DNA of 64,000 bases from Moraxellaceae bacterium (GCA_030680295.1 JAUXVU010000023.1:930001-994000), one strand, 5' to 3'; positions 1 through 8,603 are shown, counted from the first letter of the stretch. Notes: generated by a model not told the origin, from the sequence alone. Made by a program: numbers and translations.

Positions 1-562
1 GGTCGACCAAGGTCAACTCACCATCCGCATTAACCACTTCACGGTGATTCGCAGCCCGCGTATTCATGGTGTAGAACAAGGCAAACACCACCGCCGCGGC
101 AATAAAGAACAGCTGGCCCGGCTCCGTTTGAAAGCCACCTTCTAAGCTGATCATGGCTAAACCGACCAAGGCTATTGGCAGGGCAACCCAGGTGCTAGTT
201 GGCACCACCTCACGAAACACCAAGCGCCCCATGACGGGAACCAAGACAATGCCTAAGCTAGTTAAGAAACCACCTTCACCAATATGGTGACCAAAGTGTA
301 AGCCCATAATCCACAAACACATGCCAGCCGCGAACACCATGCCGACACGAGTGCTACGCAACCATTGCCGTGCACTGAGCTGAAAAAGTTGGCGCTGGCC
401 AATACTGGCCAAGATCAATCCCGCTAGCAAAAATCGCAAGGCCATGAATAATAGCGGCGGCATTAACAAAACGGCTTCTTTCGAGAAAATCCAACTGACT
501 GCCGCCAGCACCGTTACAATAAGCAGATAAATGTCCGCCTTAGCGGCCTGAGAAACAGACAA
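1..562 (-). CDS. EamA/DMT-family transporter, N-terminal part (runs off window)
   Basis: Only the first 187 codons are present; the rest lies beyond the left edge. I place the start at a TTG at 562, with GGAG about seven bases upstream. The product begins LSVSQAAKADIYLLIVTVLA and shows successive hydrophobic helices and the helix-loop pattern of the drug/metabolite transporter superfamily, including GGFLTSLGIVLVPVMGRLVF, which resembles the end of an EamA repeat. Such inner-membrane proteins export or exchange small metabolites; the substrate cannot be read from sequence. It is divergent from the MFS gene that starts at 624, so the 61 bases between them should hold both promoters. Confidence 0.75.
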   Translation of the reverse strand, partial: MSVSQAAKADIYLLIVTVLAAVSWIFSKEAVLLMPPLLFMALRFLLAGLILASIGQRQLFQLSARQWLRSTRVGMVFAAGMCLWIMGLHFGHHIGEGGFLTSLGIVLVPVMGRLVFREVVPTSTWVALPIALVGLAMISLEGGFQTEPGQLFFIAAAVVFALFYTMNTRAANHREVVNADGELTLVD

Positions 563-623
563 GATTTACTCCAAGCACGAAATACGTCATGCCGCATCAT
601 AGCCTTTTCGGAAACATTTCCCC

Positions 624-1928
624 ATGAGCACAAGCACTACTCCAACAACAAACTCTCGTGGTCGTGTGTTATTTGCCAGCTTAATTGGCACCACCATCGA
701 ATTCTTTGATTTTTATATTTATGCCACCGCTGCAGTACTGGTGTTTCCACATTTGTTTTTTCCAACCTCCGACCCAACTTCAGCCATGCTGCAGTCACTG
801 GCTACGTTTGCAATTGCATTTTTTGCACGCCCATTAGGCTCGGCATTATTTGGCCACTACGGCGACCGCATTGGCCGCAAAGCCACCTTAGTTGCCGCCT
901 TGCTCACCATGGGCATCTCTACTGTGCTAATCGGCCTGCTGCCCACCTATGCCCAAATTGGGGTAGTTGCTCCATTGCTATTAGCCTTGTGTCGTTTTGG
1001 TCAGGGTTTGGGTCTAGGCGGCGAGTGGGGTGGTGCGGTGTTACTGGCCACAGAAAATGCACCACCAGGCAAGCGCGCTTGGTATGGCATGTTCCCACAG
1101 CTTGGTGCACCGATTGGTTTCATCTTGTCGACATCAACATTTTTGCTTTTAACACAGACATTAAGTGAAGCTGACTTTATGAGCTGGGGCTGGCGCATAC
1201 CCTTTATTGCCAGCAGCGTGCTGGTATTAGTTGGCCTGTGGGTTCGTTTGCGCATTCATGAAACCCCTGCCTTCCAAGCCACGCTTGATCGCAATGAGCG
1301 CGTTCGTCTGCCCATGGTCACCGTATTCCGCGATCATCAACGTGCATTAGTATTAGGTACGCTGATTGCGCTCACTGCATTTGTTTTGTTTTATTTGATG
1401 ACCGTATTTACCCTAAGCTGGGGTACCTCAGCGTTAGGATACACACGTGAAGCCTTCTTGAAGTTACAGCTATTTGGCGTGTTGTTTTTTGCTCTGACAA
1501 TTCCCCTTGCCGCACTAGTTGCTGACCGTTTTGGTCGGCGTCCGACACTATTGTGGATAAACTTGGCTATGGGTGTGTTTGGCTTCTTTTTTGCCGATCT
1601 ATTTAATGCCAATTCAACTTGGATGACGGCACTGTTCTTAGCCGTTGGCTTAGGCATTATGGGCCTAGTCTACGGCCCCTTAGGCACCGTATTGTCCGAA
1701 CTGTTCCCCACCGAAGTGCGCTACACCGGGGCTTCTCTGACGTTTAATCTGGCAGGAATTTTTGGTGCTTCCCTGGCGCCTTATGCCGCCACATGGCTGG
1801 CCACCACTTACGGCTTAGAAGCCGTAGGCTGGTACTTGATGGTAGCCTCTGGCATTAGCATTGGCGCACTACTGTTATTTAAAGAAACACGAGACGTCGA
1901 CACCGAAGCGCTTGGTCAAATTACTTAA
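624..1928 (+). CDS. MFS transporter, metabolite:H+ symporter (MHS) type
   Basis: A 434-residue inner-membrane protein with about 12 hydrophobic segments. It opens with the MHS-family pattern GTTIEFFDFYIYATAA at residues 22-37, followed by the MFS loop 2-3 motif GHYGDRIGRK at 78-87. RFGQGLGLGGEWGGA in helix 4 and the repeated loop ADRFGRRPTL in the second half are also family traits. Relatives such as ProP, ShiA and KgtP import compatible solutes, shikimate or dicarboxylates with protons; the substrate here is unknown. The start is preceded by GGAAA. Its stop overlaps the stop of the convergent thioesterase gene by four bases. Confidence 0.85.
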   Translation: MSTSTTPTTNSRGRVLFASLIGTTIEFFDFYIYATAAVLVFPHLFFPTSDPTSAMLQSLATFAIAFFARPLGSALFGHYGDRIGRKATLVAALLTMGISTVLIGLLPTYAQIGVVAPLLLALCRFGQGLGLGGEWGGAVLLATENAPPGKRAWYGMFPQLGAPIGFILSTSTFLLLTQTLSEADFMSWGWRIPFIASSVLVLVGLWVRLRIHETPAFQATLDRNERVRLPMVTVFRDHQRALVLGTLIALTAFVLFYLMTVFTLSWGTSALGYTREAFLKLQLFGVLFFALTIPLAALVADRFGRRPTLLWINLAMGVFGFFFADLFNANSTWMTALFLAVGLGIMGLVYGPLGTVLSELFPTEVRYTGASLTFNLAGIFGASLAPYAATWLATTYGLEAVGWYLMVASGISIGALLLFKETRDVDTEALGQIT

Positions 1929-2338
1929 CCAAGCAAAAAGTGCGCCCTAGCCACCGCTACGGGCTTATCACGGCTTTCTTGCCAAGCGCTAACATGGACG
2001 TTAGCCACACGCTTACCTTGACGCGTTACGCTGCATTCAGCGTAGAGCACCTGCGCCCGCCCTGCACGTAAGTAGTCGATGGAAAAATCTACAGTGCGCG
2101 GTGTTTCGGTGGATTCCCGCAGCCAAAGCAAATGCAAAATACCTGCCGTCTCCATAAAGCCACCAATGACACCACCATGTAATGCGGGCAAATGGTCATT
2201 ACCAATATTTTCCGGGCGAAATGGCAACACAAACTGCGGCACACCATTTATAAGCTGCATTTCTACACCCAGTAGTTGAGCGTAAGGTGATTGTGCCAAA
2301 ACATCGGCAAACCCAATAGGCGAGGATTGTTCAGTCAT
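1925..2338 (-). CDS. PaaI-like hotdog-fold thioesterase
   Basis: A 137-residue single-domain hotdog protein. The helix motif LHGGVIGGFMETAG (about residues 53-66) is the usual active-site region of the PaaI/YdiI group, and FSIDYLRAGRAQVLYAECSV is the typical central strand pair. These enzymes hydrolyse acyl- or aroyl-CoA thioesters in the cytoplasm; the substrate is not predictable. The start has a good site (AGAGG) upstream. It lies three bases downstream of a paralogous hotdog gene, so the pair is surely co-transcribed. They may form a hetero-oligomer or act on related substrates, which is inference. Confidence 0.8.
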   Translation of the reverse strand: MTEQSSPIGFADVLAQSPYAQLLGVEMQLINGVPQFVLPFRPENIGNDHLPALHGGVIGGFMETAGILHLLWLRESTETPRTVDFSIDYLRAGRAQVLYAECSVTRQGKRVANVHVSAWQESRDKPVAVARAHFLLG

Positions 2339-2341
2339 TAT

Positions 2342-2815
2342 TCAAACCTCTTTCGGCGCGTTGGGTTCGGCAAAACTATTACCCCGCATAAATGTACCCA
2401 CGCTATACGCTACCGGCTGTGCCTGATCATCTTGATAGGCTGTGGCACGTGTAAAGGCAATTTCACGTGTTAGGCGGTAACACTCAGCGGAACAATACAC
2501 AGGCAAGCCCGGTGTAGCAGGGCGCAAATAATCAATACGCAAATCAAGCGTAGGAAACCCACACGGCGCCTCGAGCATGGAAAAAATACTTAATGCACTG
2601 GTGGTATCCACTAATGATGTGATCACACCGCCATGCAACACCCCTGTTTTACGGTTACCTACAAGGCGCTCATCATAGGGCAGCATCATGGTGGCGCGTC
2701 CACGCTCACCCTGAACAAACTGAAAGCCTAATGTTTTGGCATGTGGGATTTGACAAAGCCAATTGGCTATCTCGTCAAACAGTGCCGCATTTCGCACGGG
2801 CAATGGCAAGCTCAT
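2342..2815 (-). CDS. PaaI-like hotdog-fold thioesterase (first of tandem pair)
   Basis: A 157-residue hotdog protein with the PaaI-type active-site helix VLHGGVITSLVDTTSALS (about residues 78-95) and the strand LDLRIDYLRPATPGLPVYC. GAGG lies seven bases before the ATG. It is the promoter-proximal member of a two-gene thioesterase operon with the 137-residue paralog. The two share the domain but little outside it, which suggests an old duplication. Acyl-CoA thioester hydrolysis is the family activity; the substrate is unknown. Confidence 0.8.
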   Translation of the reverse strand: MSLPLPVRNAALFDEIANWLCQIPHAKTLGFQFVQGERGRATMMLPYDERLVGNRKTGVLHGGVITSLVDTTSALSIFSMLEAPCGFPTLDLRIDYLRPATPGLPVYCSAECYRLTREIAFTRATAYQDDQAQPVAYSVGTFMRGNSFAEPNAPKEV

Positions 2816-2912
2816 GACAGATCCTCATAATGATATGGGCGCGATGTTAACGACCGAAGCAATAGAGTGCTAGTAAGATATAAAGTCTCTGTAATCCACA
2901 AAGAGTATTCCA

Positions 2913-3494
2913 ATGCCCAAAAACATCGTGGTCATCTTAGGTCACCCCAAATCAGACAGCTATTGCGGTGCAATTGCCGACACCTACACACAGTCCGCAA
3001 AAGAAGCTGGGCACAATGTAAAATTTTTTAAGTTAGGTGAGGTTGAGTTTGATCCAACGCTGCATGCTGGTTTCGGCAAGCGCCAAGCGTTGGAACCAGG
3101 GCTTAAAGAAATCCAAGAAGCCATCACTTGGGCTAATCACCTGGTATTCGTGTACCCGATTTGGTGGGGCTCTATGCCGTCACTACTCAAAGGCCTATTT
3201 GACCGTGTGCTATTGCCTGGCTACGCCTTCAAATATCGTGATAATTCGCAGTTCTGGGATAAGTTACTGACAGGGCGCAGCGCTCACGTGATTTCCACGA
3301 TGGACACGCCGCCTTGGTATTATCGAATTGCCTATAAAATGCCCGGGCATCACCAAATCAAAAAAACTATCTTGGAGTTTTGCGGTGTTAAACCAGTGAA
3401 AATCACGTCACTTGGCCCTGTGCGTTACGCATCTGCTGCACAGCGCGATAAGTGGCTACAGCAAGTTAAGCAGCTCGCTAAAAAGGTGCAGTAG
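2913..3494 (+). CDS. NAD(P)H-dependent oxidoreductase, flavodoxin-like fold (KefF/MdaB/NQO type)
   Basis: A 193-residue protein with the Flavodoxin_2 layout. The N-terminal strand and phosphate loop read VVILGHPKSDSY, and the FMN/FAD-binding motif FVYPIWWGSMPSLLKGLFDR spans about residues 79-98. Members are cytoplasmic flavoproteins that carry out two-electron reduction of quinones, or activate glutathione-gated K+ efflux as KefF. No kefC-like gene is nearby, so a general quinone reductase is more likely. It is a single gene followed directly by a terminator. Confidence 0.8.
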   Translation: MPKNIVVILGHPKSDSYCGAIADTYTQSAKEAGHNVKFFKLGEVEFDPTLHAGFGKRQALEPGLKEIQEAITWANHLVFVYPIWWGSMPSLLKGLFDRVLLPGYAFKYRDNSQFWDKLLTGRSAHVISTMDTPPWYYRIAYKMPGHHQIKKTILEFCGVKPVKITSLGPVRYASAAQRDKWLQQVKQLAKKVQ

Positions 3495-3498
3495 AAAT

Positions 3499-3530
3499 AA
3501 AAACCCCCAACCAAACGGTCGGGGGTTTTT
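3499..3530 (+). terminator. Rho-independent terminator after the quinone reductase gene
   Basis: The sequence AACCCCC, a short arm-loop (AACCAAACGGT), then GGGGGTT and a run of T begins about five bases after the stop codon at 3494. The A-run on the other side makes it usable from the minus strand too, where it would lie just beyond the 3' end of tRNA-Phe. Confidence 0.85.
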
Positions 3531-3540
3531 AATTAAATCA

Positions 3541-3616
3541 TGGTGGCCGGAGGCGGAATCGAACCGCCGACACGCGGATTTTCAATCCGCTGCTCTACCG
3601 ACTGAGCTATCCGGCC
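3541..3616 (-). tRNA. tRNA-Phe (GAA)
   Basis: Read on the minus strand, the 76-nt gene starts GGCCGGATAGCTCAG, with D-loop TCGGTAGAGC. The anticodon stem GCGGA/TCCGC encloses loop TTGAAAA, giving anticodon GAA. The T arm contains GGTTCGATTCC, the acceptor 3' strand pairs with the 5' end, and CCA is encoded. All cloverleaf stems pair. It lies 40 bases after the stop codon of the truncated hemY. Confidence 0.97.
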
Positions 3617-3630
3617 AGAGGGAGGCGCGT

Positions 3631-3659
3631 ATTAAAGCCGCGCAGGGCCCTTACGTCAA
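3631..3659 (-). promoter_or_regulatory. Probable sigma-70 promoter of tRNA-Phe with GC-rich discriminator
   Basis: On the minus strand TTGACG (3659-3654) is followed after 17 bases by TTTAAT (3636-3631). Next comes ACGCGCC, a GC-rich discriminator of the kind found at stringently controlled stable-RNA promoters. The expected start of transcription is about eight bases before the tRNA 5' end at 3616. The -35 box contains the TGA stop codon (3658-3656) of the shortened hemY gene. Confidence 0.6.
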
Positions 3660-3913
3660 CCCCTGTTTGCAGGCTTTGTGTCGATTTCATCTGCAAACTG
3701 CACGCGGTCACGCGCAGTCAGCCAATACGACAGGCGAATTAGCTGCAAAATACTCCACGACGTCAGCATTACTGCAATTAACAACGTGGTCAGCGTCAGC
3801 TCCAATGTATACACACGCCAACTGATCAAGACATAACCTGCGTCTTGTGAAATCAAGGAAATCAATGCAACGACAACGATCAGCGCCAGCAACACCCAAC
3901 TCAAGGCACGCAT
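3656..3913 (-). CDS. hemY: HemY N-terminal domain only (truncated heme-biosynthesis-associated membrane protein)
   Basis: The 85-residue product matches the HemY_N membrane part: two hydrophobic helices separated by a short periplasmic stretch (DAGYVLISWRVYTLE). Full HemY proteins are about 400 residues, with a long TPR-like cytoplasmic domain that is missing here. Only 40 bases separate the stop from tRNA-Phe, so no frameshifted remainder is present. The gene begins on the last base of the hemX stop (TAATG) and is the last gene of the hemC-hemD-hemX series. HemY's role near porphyrin synthesis is not well defined. This version could be a lineage-specific minimal form or a remnant left by rearrangement. 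Confidence 0.7.
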   Translation of the reverse strand: MRALSWVLLALIVVVALISLISQDAGYVLISWRVYTLELTLTTLLIAVMLTSWSILQLIRLSYWLTARDRVQFADEIDTKPANRG

Positions 3914-4935
3914 TATTTTGCGCCCTCAGCTCGAATCATCACCAAGTCAATCGCCGCCCGACTATTTAACGACGGCGCACTCACCATAATCGGCGCGTCT
4001 TGCAATGACGTCAGCTCTGCCTGAATCGCCTTGATATCAACCGCAGCAAAATTAGCGTTTAAACGCTGGCCTAACGTGACCAGTAACGAACGAAACATCT
4101 GTTCATCGTGGCGCAATAACATTAGCTGCGTCTGATCAAGTAACAACTGCAGTTGCTCATGAGCTAGGGCGCGGCGTTCATTTTCTAACAACTTAGGCAA
4201 AGACTGATCATGTCTGCGCAGTACCACCATATCACTGGTGACTTGTCCCACGCGCTGAACAAAATTGTGCCAACGCTCTGCCACAGTTGCGCCGTTAGGG
4301 GATCTCACCGGCTCGGTAGCAGGCATGGCAGGCATGGCAGGCATGGCAGGCATCGGTACGTCTAAGGCCGCAATTGCTTTGCGTAAGCCATCAAGGCGCT
4401 GATACAAAGAGGAAACGTCAGGCTGTGGTAAGGCCTTAATAAGCTCGATATCTTGGCTAAGTGCACGACGCACCGCCAACAATTGCGGATCCTCATTTGC
4501 GCTAATCACATTAAACGCTTGCTGCAACAAATTAATCGCTGCTTGGCTGTCATGGCGAATATTTAAGTACTGCTCGGCTAACGCAATTGCCTCATGCGTG
4601 CGTGCCACCTGCCAACGCTGGCGCAGCAGCGCGTCATTACCCAGTAGCGCATCAAGTGTGCCCTGCTGCTGCAATTGTGCACGCGTTATCTCAATTTGTT
4701 GTGCCAGCACTTTGTCATGGCCTGACTGTATGGCTTGCAGCTCCGTGCTAACTTGGCGTAAATCACCACGTGCTTTGCGGTGCTGCTTTTCGCTATGCCA
4801 AGCCAAACCACTGGCGGCAATCGCCAGCACAATCACAACGGTTAGCAACACAATAAAGCCCCACGTCAATGGGCGCTTTACGGCAACGGAGGTGATCAAC
4901 GGAGTACGACTCGACATGCTTGCATCCACAGTCAA
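3913..4935 (-). CDS. hemX: HemX-like membrane protein of the heme operon
   Basis: A 340-residue protein with one N-terminal transmembrane helix (about residues 26-48) followed by a long, largely helical extracytoplasmic region with coiled-coil character. This is the HemX architecture. HemX is often labelled uroporphyrin-III C-methyltransferase, but no methyltransferase domain is visible. The operon position after hemD supports the identification. The linker holds a short tandem repeat, PAMPAMPAMPA. The start is uncertain: TTG at 4935 or ATG at 4917 (MSSRTP), neither with a strong ribosome site. The function in tetrapyrrole synthesis is unproven. Confidence 0.78.
   Translation of the reverse strand: MTVDASMSSRTPLITSVAVKRPLTWGFIVLLTVVIVLAIAASGLAWHSEKQHRKARGDLRQVSTELQAIQSGHDKVLAQQIEITRAQLQQQGTLDALLGNDALLRQRWQVARTHEAIALAEQYLNIRHDSQAAINLLQQAFNVISANEDPQLLAVRRALSQDIELIKALPQPDVSSLYQRLDGLRKAIAALDVPMPAMPAMPAMPATEPVRSPNGATVAERWHNFVQRVGQVTSDMVVLRRHDQSLPKLLENERRALAHEQLQLLLDQTQLMLLRHDEQMFRSLLVTLGQRLNANFAAVDIKAIQAELTSLQDAPIMVSAPSLNSRAAIDLVMIRAEGAK
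4321..4353. repeat. 9-bp tandem repeat inside hemX
   Basis: The unit GGCATGGCA is present three times in a row with partial flanking copies. On the coding (minus) strand it gives repeated Pro-Ala-Met. The unit length keeps the reading frame whatever the copy number, so length variation would only change the linker. Confidence 0.8.
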
Positions 4936-4953
4936 AAGGTTAACAAGGTTTAA

Positions 4954-5694
4954 TCATAACAGTGCGGCCAACCAATCGGACAAACTCGCGCCATGGACTA
5001 TCCGTACATCTTGTGCGCCCGCTGCTCGCACAATTTCCGCTAAGCGTACGCTAGACACCACCAAGGTCGGCAACACAGCACTAGCACCTGCTACTTGCTG
5101 CCAATGCTGCCATACCATCGGGCTAGTCAACAGCACCACATCCGGTGCACGCGATAAAGCCCGCCATTGCGCATTAGCTGTGCTCGGAAGCACAACATCA
5201 TATAGCGCCAATACATCCACTGTAGCACCACGCTGGGTCAAACCCTGCGTCAACAGCTCACGTCCTTGGCTGCCACGCAACAGCAGCACACGTTTGCCAC
5301 TGATTTGCTCTGCCTGCAGTTCAGGCATCGCCAACAAGCCTTCACTATCGGCAGATGCCGGCAGCAATACATTTAGTGCCGCTTCCTGCAATGGCATTGC
5401 CGTCGCTTGGCCAACCGCAAAAACAGTCACACCATAGGGCCATTGCGGCCAATAGTCGGCTACAGCCTCTATGCCACAGCGTGCGGCATTGGCACTAACA
5501 AAAATACACGCATGGTAGCGATCAAGATCTAACAGCTTAGATTTTTCGGCTTGCACTAAAACACGTGGGCGTAAAGCCAAAAGTGGTAGCTCAATGACCT
5601 CTGCACCTTGCGCTTGCAGTGCTTTTGTCCACGCCCCAGCCTGCGCCAACAGGCGTGGATTTAAAATGGTTAGGCCCGCCAAGGCAGCAGACAT
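4954..5694 (-). CDS. hemD: Uroporphyrinogen-III synthase
   Basis: The 246-residue product has the bilobed HemD pattern, with weakly conserved sequence typical of this family. It shows an N-terminal LTILNPRLLAQAGAWTKALQ start, IFVSANAARCGIEA near residue 70, VFAVGQATAMPLQEA, and LLLRGSQGRELLTQGLTQRG. It cyclises hydroxymethylbilane with inversion of ring D. It starts four bases after the hemC stop, so the two are translationally close, as in most Pseudomonadales. An AGGTG site precedes the start. Confidence 0.88.
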   Translation of the reverse strand: MSAALAGLTILNPRLLAQAGAWTKALQAQGAEVIELPLLALRPRVLVQAEKSKLLDLDRYHACIFVSANAARCGIEAVADYWPQWPYGVTVFAVGQATAMPLQEAALNVLLPASADSEGLLAMPELQAEQISGKRVLLLRGSQGRELLTQGLTQRGATVDVLALYDVVLPSTANAQWRALSRAPDVVLLTSPMVWQHWQQVAGASAVLPTLVVSSVRLAEIVRAAGAQDVRIVHGASLSDWLAALL

Positions 5695-5698
5695 TTAT

Positions 5699-6646
5699 TT
5701 ATTGCACCTGATGCGAGTCGCCATATACTTCGGCCAGAATGACATCAGCGCCAGCCGCCAATAGGCGTTCAGCCACCGTCACACCAATCACCTCTGCATC
5801 CGCTTCTGGTCCACTCATAGACTCTTCTAATATGCGCGAGCCATTGACCGCACCAACACGAGCATGCAACTGAATTCGGCCATCGTGATAGGTAGCAAAG
5901 CCTGCGATAGGGACCTGACAACCACCTTGCAGGCGTGTATTCATTGCACGTTCAGCAGCAACACAACGACTAGTCACATGATCCGCCAGTGGCGCCAGCA
6001 GGGCTTGCGTACGGGCATCATCACTACGACACTCAATACCAACTGCACCTTGCCCTACGGCAGGCAGCATTAATTCAGGGGCAATACGGTGACGGATACG
6101 GTCAGGCATTTCTAAACGCAACAGACCCGCCGTGGCCAGCACAATCGCATCAAACTCACCGGCATCTAAGCGCGCTAAACGGGTATTCACATTGCCACGC
6201 AGATCACGGATTTGCAGGTCTGGGCGCCAACGACGAAGTTGACACTGACGACGCAGACTGGATGTGCCCACCACTGCACCTTGTGGCAAGGTGCCTAAGC
6301 TCTCAAAGCGCGAGCTGACAAAGGCATCACTCGGGTCGCCACGTGGACAGATCACTGCCAGCGACAGCCCATCAGGAAAAGCCATCGGCACATCTTTCAT
6401 CGAGTGCACCGCGATATCAGCGCGACCCTCTAACATGGCCTGCTCTAGCTCTTTAACAAACAAGCCTTTACCACCAATTTTGGCCAGTGGCACATCTAAA
6501 ATACGGTCGCCCTTAGTCACCATCGGCACCAGCTCTACAACTAGGTCCGGATATAGCGCGCGCAACGAGTCGGCAACATAATGGGCTTGCCATAACGCTA
6601 ATGCGCTTTGACGGGTAGCAATACGAAGGGGAGGTTGTGAACTCAT
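5699..6646 (-). CDS. hemC: Porphobilinogen deaminase (hydroxymethylbilane synthase)
   Basis: From the ATG at 6646 (with GAGG five bases upstream) the product is 315 residues, the normal family length. The open frame extends further upstream, but that extension has no homology. Key regions are [14 protein letters not shown] at 7-20, VHSMKDVP at 80-87, [12 protein letters not shown] at 127-138 and LQGGCQVP at 239-246, in which Cys243 would carry the dipyrromethane cofactor. It joins four porphobilinogen units to hydroxymethylbilane. It sits 58 bases after algR and directly before hemD. Confidence 0.96.
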   Translation of the reverse strand: MSSQPPLRIATRQSALALWQAHYVADSLRALYPDLVVELVPMVTKGDRILDVPLAKIGGKGLFVKELEQAMLEGRADIAVHSMKDVPMAFPDGLSLAVICPRGDPSDAFVSSRFESLGTLPQGAVVGTSSLRRQCQLRRWRPDLQIRDLRGNVNTRLARLDAGEFDAIVLATAGLLRLEMPDRIRHRIAPELMLPAVGQGAVGIECRSDDARTQALLAPLADHVTSRCVAAERAMNTRLQGGCQVPIAGFATYHDGRIQLHARVGAVNGSRILEESMSGPEADAEVIGVTVAERLLAAGADVILAEVYGDSHQVQ

Positions 6647-6704
6647 AACGGCCTCGAAGCGGATAACTGATGGCAGTGTATCCGGCTTCGAGGGAACTGC
6701 AAGG

Positions 6705-7454
6705 TTAGACGCGGTGAAGTGTCTCGCGAAGCTCTGGCAAATGACGACGACTAACCACCAATCGTTCATCTACACCACGAATTCGCACGCGGTATTGGCC
6801 AGACGCAACCACTTCTAAGCCCTCTAGGAAGTGCAGCGACAACAAGGCATTGCGATGAATGCGAATGAAGCGATCAGCAAACTCTTCTTCCAGATCTTTT
6901 AAGGTTTCATCAATCAACACTTCACCATGCTCATGACGCACGGTGACGTACTTATGATCAGCCAAGAAATAACGAACTTCATCTAAGGGAATCAGCTCAA
7001 TGCCGCGATGCGTGCGTGCCGTGATATGACTACGTGCACCGGGGCGCTCATTGCTAGCAGGTTGCTGGCGCAGACTTTCCATTTGCAGTTGGTTTACACG
7101 ACAGGCGCGCGACATGGCTTCGCGTAACGCTTCTCGACTCACTGGCTTTAATACATAACCAGCAGCTGAAACCGAGAATGCCTCGAGTGCATGCTCATCA
7201 AACGCGGTACAGAAAATGATCGCAGGTGGTGACGGTAAATTATTTAAATGACGGGCACAGGTCAGGCCATCCATGACCGGCATACGCATATCAAGCAGAA
7301 CAATATCGGCACTCTTTTCAGTGGCTAGACGCAAGGCTTGATCGCCATGCTCAGCTAAACCCACTAATTCATAATCACCAATTTCATCCAGCAAGCGAAC
7401 CAAGCGCTCTCTGGCTAATCGTTCATCATCACAAATAATGACTCGTGCTTTCAT
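6705..7454 (-). CDS. algR: AlgR-like LytTR response regulator
   Basis: A 249-residue regulator starting at the ATG at 7454, which has GAGGGAAG upstream. The receiver domain contains the acidic pair DDE (9-11), phospho-acceptor D55 in [12 protein letters not shown], and a conserved Thr and Lys (CTAFDEH, LKPVS). The C-terminal LytTR DNA-binding domain follows ([21 protein letters not shown] ... RIHRNALL). It pairs with the adjacent upstream histidine kinase. In Pseudomonas AlgR controls alginate, type IV pili and other surface traits. No alginate genes are in this window, so targets here are unknown. The algZ-algR-hemC order is conserved in the order. Confidence 0.9.
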   Translation of the reverse strand: MKARVIICDDERLARERLVRLLDEIGDYELVGLAEHGDQALRLATEKSADIVLLDMRMPVMDGLTCARHLNNLPSPPAIIFCTAFDEHALEAFSVSAAGYVLKPVSREALREAMSRACRVNQLQMESLRQQPASNERPGARSHITARTHRGIELIPLDEVRYFLADHKYVTVRHEHGEVLIDETLKDLEEEFADRFIRIHRNALLSLHFLEGLEVVASGQYRVRIRGVDERLVVSRRHLPELRETLHRV

Positions 7455-7517
7455 GAAGCTTCCCTCGTACAACTTTTATTATTTTTAGTACCACTGCCTA
7501 AATGTGCGCCATCCTGA

Positions 7518-8603
7518 TCAAGATTTCAACGCCGAGTTTGCATTTACTGCATGTGGATAACCCAATCGTGTGACAAATTGGTCGCCCACAGGTGCTGCAT
7601 CCAAATAAGCACTTGGTCCAAAGCGAGCCTGTAGGCGCGCTTTCACATTCGCCATGGACATTCGGTTACCGTCATGTCGACTGGTACTGGCCAAAGGGTT
7701 GCTGAGCGTAATGTGCACGTCGTAGTCGTTAATACTGACCTCTACTAAAATGGTGCAATGCTCAACCGACATTTCCGCACCATGGCGTATGGCGTTCTCC
7801 AACAAAGGCTGAATAGTCAGCAACGGAATACGAACCGCAGATAAGTCCTCTGGCAAACGCCAATCAATATGCAAGCGCTCACCAAGGCGCAGCTCTTCAA
7901 TGTGGGCATAACGACGACACAAGCTCAGCTCTTCTTTCAAACTGACATCAACTGTGTCACGCAGACTGGCACGGAATAATGCCGCCAAATCTTCTACCAC
8001 TTGTTCGGCTTTTTCCGGATCAACCGCAATTAAGCTAGCAATAATATTCATCGAGTTAAACAAGAAGTGTGGCTGGATTCGCGCCTGCAAGGCCTCTAGC
8101 CGAGAGTTCAGCACCGCTTGCTCACGCCTACGCAAGCGAGCCTGTAATGCCAAGTAGCGAAAGAACAGCCCCGCAAACACCGACACAATTAAGCCATGCC
8201 GAACAAGCATACTGACCTCATTGGTCATATAACTCAGTAAGGGTAGGCCGTAGTGTTCCAATGCAGCAATGCCGAGCAGGCTGATCCACACCATATTGAA
8301 AATAATAAATATCAGGGTCACACCGGCAATTTTAAGATGCGACCAAGCTGCCATTTTGCGGCGAAAACGACAAACCACACTAAAGCTTACCGCAATGACT
8401 AAACCGGCCAATGTGGTCAACAAAAGCAAATCCCAAAATGGAAATGGCCACAACACTGGGGCTTGTGCCAACAGTAAAATTAGCGCAATAAGAAACGCCA
8501 AAATGGCTAGGCGCGTAGCGCCAGAGACAGAGCAGAAATCAGGCAACCAGAAGTCTGCTAGCGCCTCATCAGTAGGAATTGTTATTTTTATTGTGTTTGG
8601 CAT
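7518..8603 (-). CDS. algZ: AlgZ/FimS-like sensor histidine kinase (LytS-type)
   Basis: From the ATG at 8603 the product is 361 residues, close to Pseudomonas AlgZ; a TTG at 8639 is possible but less likely. After a short N-terminal segment containing DFWLPDFC, about four hydrophobic segments follow, then the kinase core. ARIQPHFLFNSMNIIASL carries the phospho-accepting His of the His_kinase family, and LLTIQPLLENAIRHG is the N box. The ATP-lid glycine motifs are weak, as in other AlgZ/LytS proteins. It would signal to AlgR. It is divergent from argH. Confidence 0.87.
   Translation of the reverse strand: MPNTIKITIPTDEALADFWLPDFCSVSGATRLAILAFLIALILLLAQAPVLWPFPFWDLLLLTTLAGLVIAVSFSVVCRFRRKMAAWSHLKIAGVTLIFIIFNMVWISLLGIAALEHYGLPLLSYMTNEVSMLVRHGLIVSVFAGLFFRYLALQARLRRREQAVLNSRLEALQARIQPHFLFNSMNIIASLIAVDPEKAEQVVEDLAALFRASLRDTVDVSLKEELSLCRRYAHIEELRLGERLHIDWRLPEDLSAVRIPLLTIQPLLENAIRHGAEMSVEHCTILVEVSINDYDVHITLSNPLASTSRHDGNRMSMANVKARLQARFGPSAYLDAAPVGDQFVTRLGYPHAVNANSALKS

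Noticed and set aside
3541-3616. tRNA-Phe as an integration (att) site for an island
   Set aside because: No integrase, direct repeat of the tRNA 3' end, or foreign-looking gene block flanks it in the window.
3412-3825. 137-residue plus-strand frame crossing the terminator and tRNA-Phe
   Set aside because: It spans a functional tRNA and a terminator and has no homology; an artefact of open frames.
4598-5437. 279-residue plus-strand frame antisense to hemX/hemD
   Set aside because: Low-complexity Ser/Thr/Cys-rich translation lying opposite two genes with clear family identity; no ribosome-binding site.
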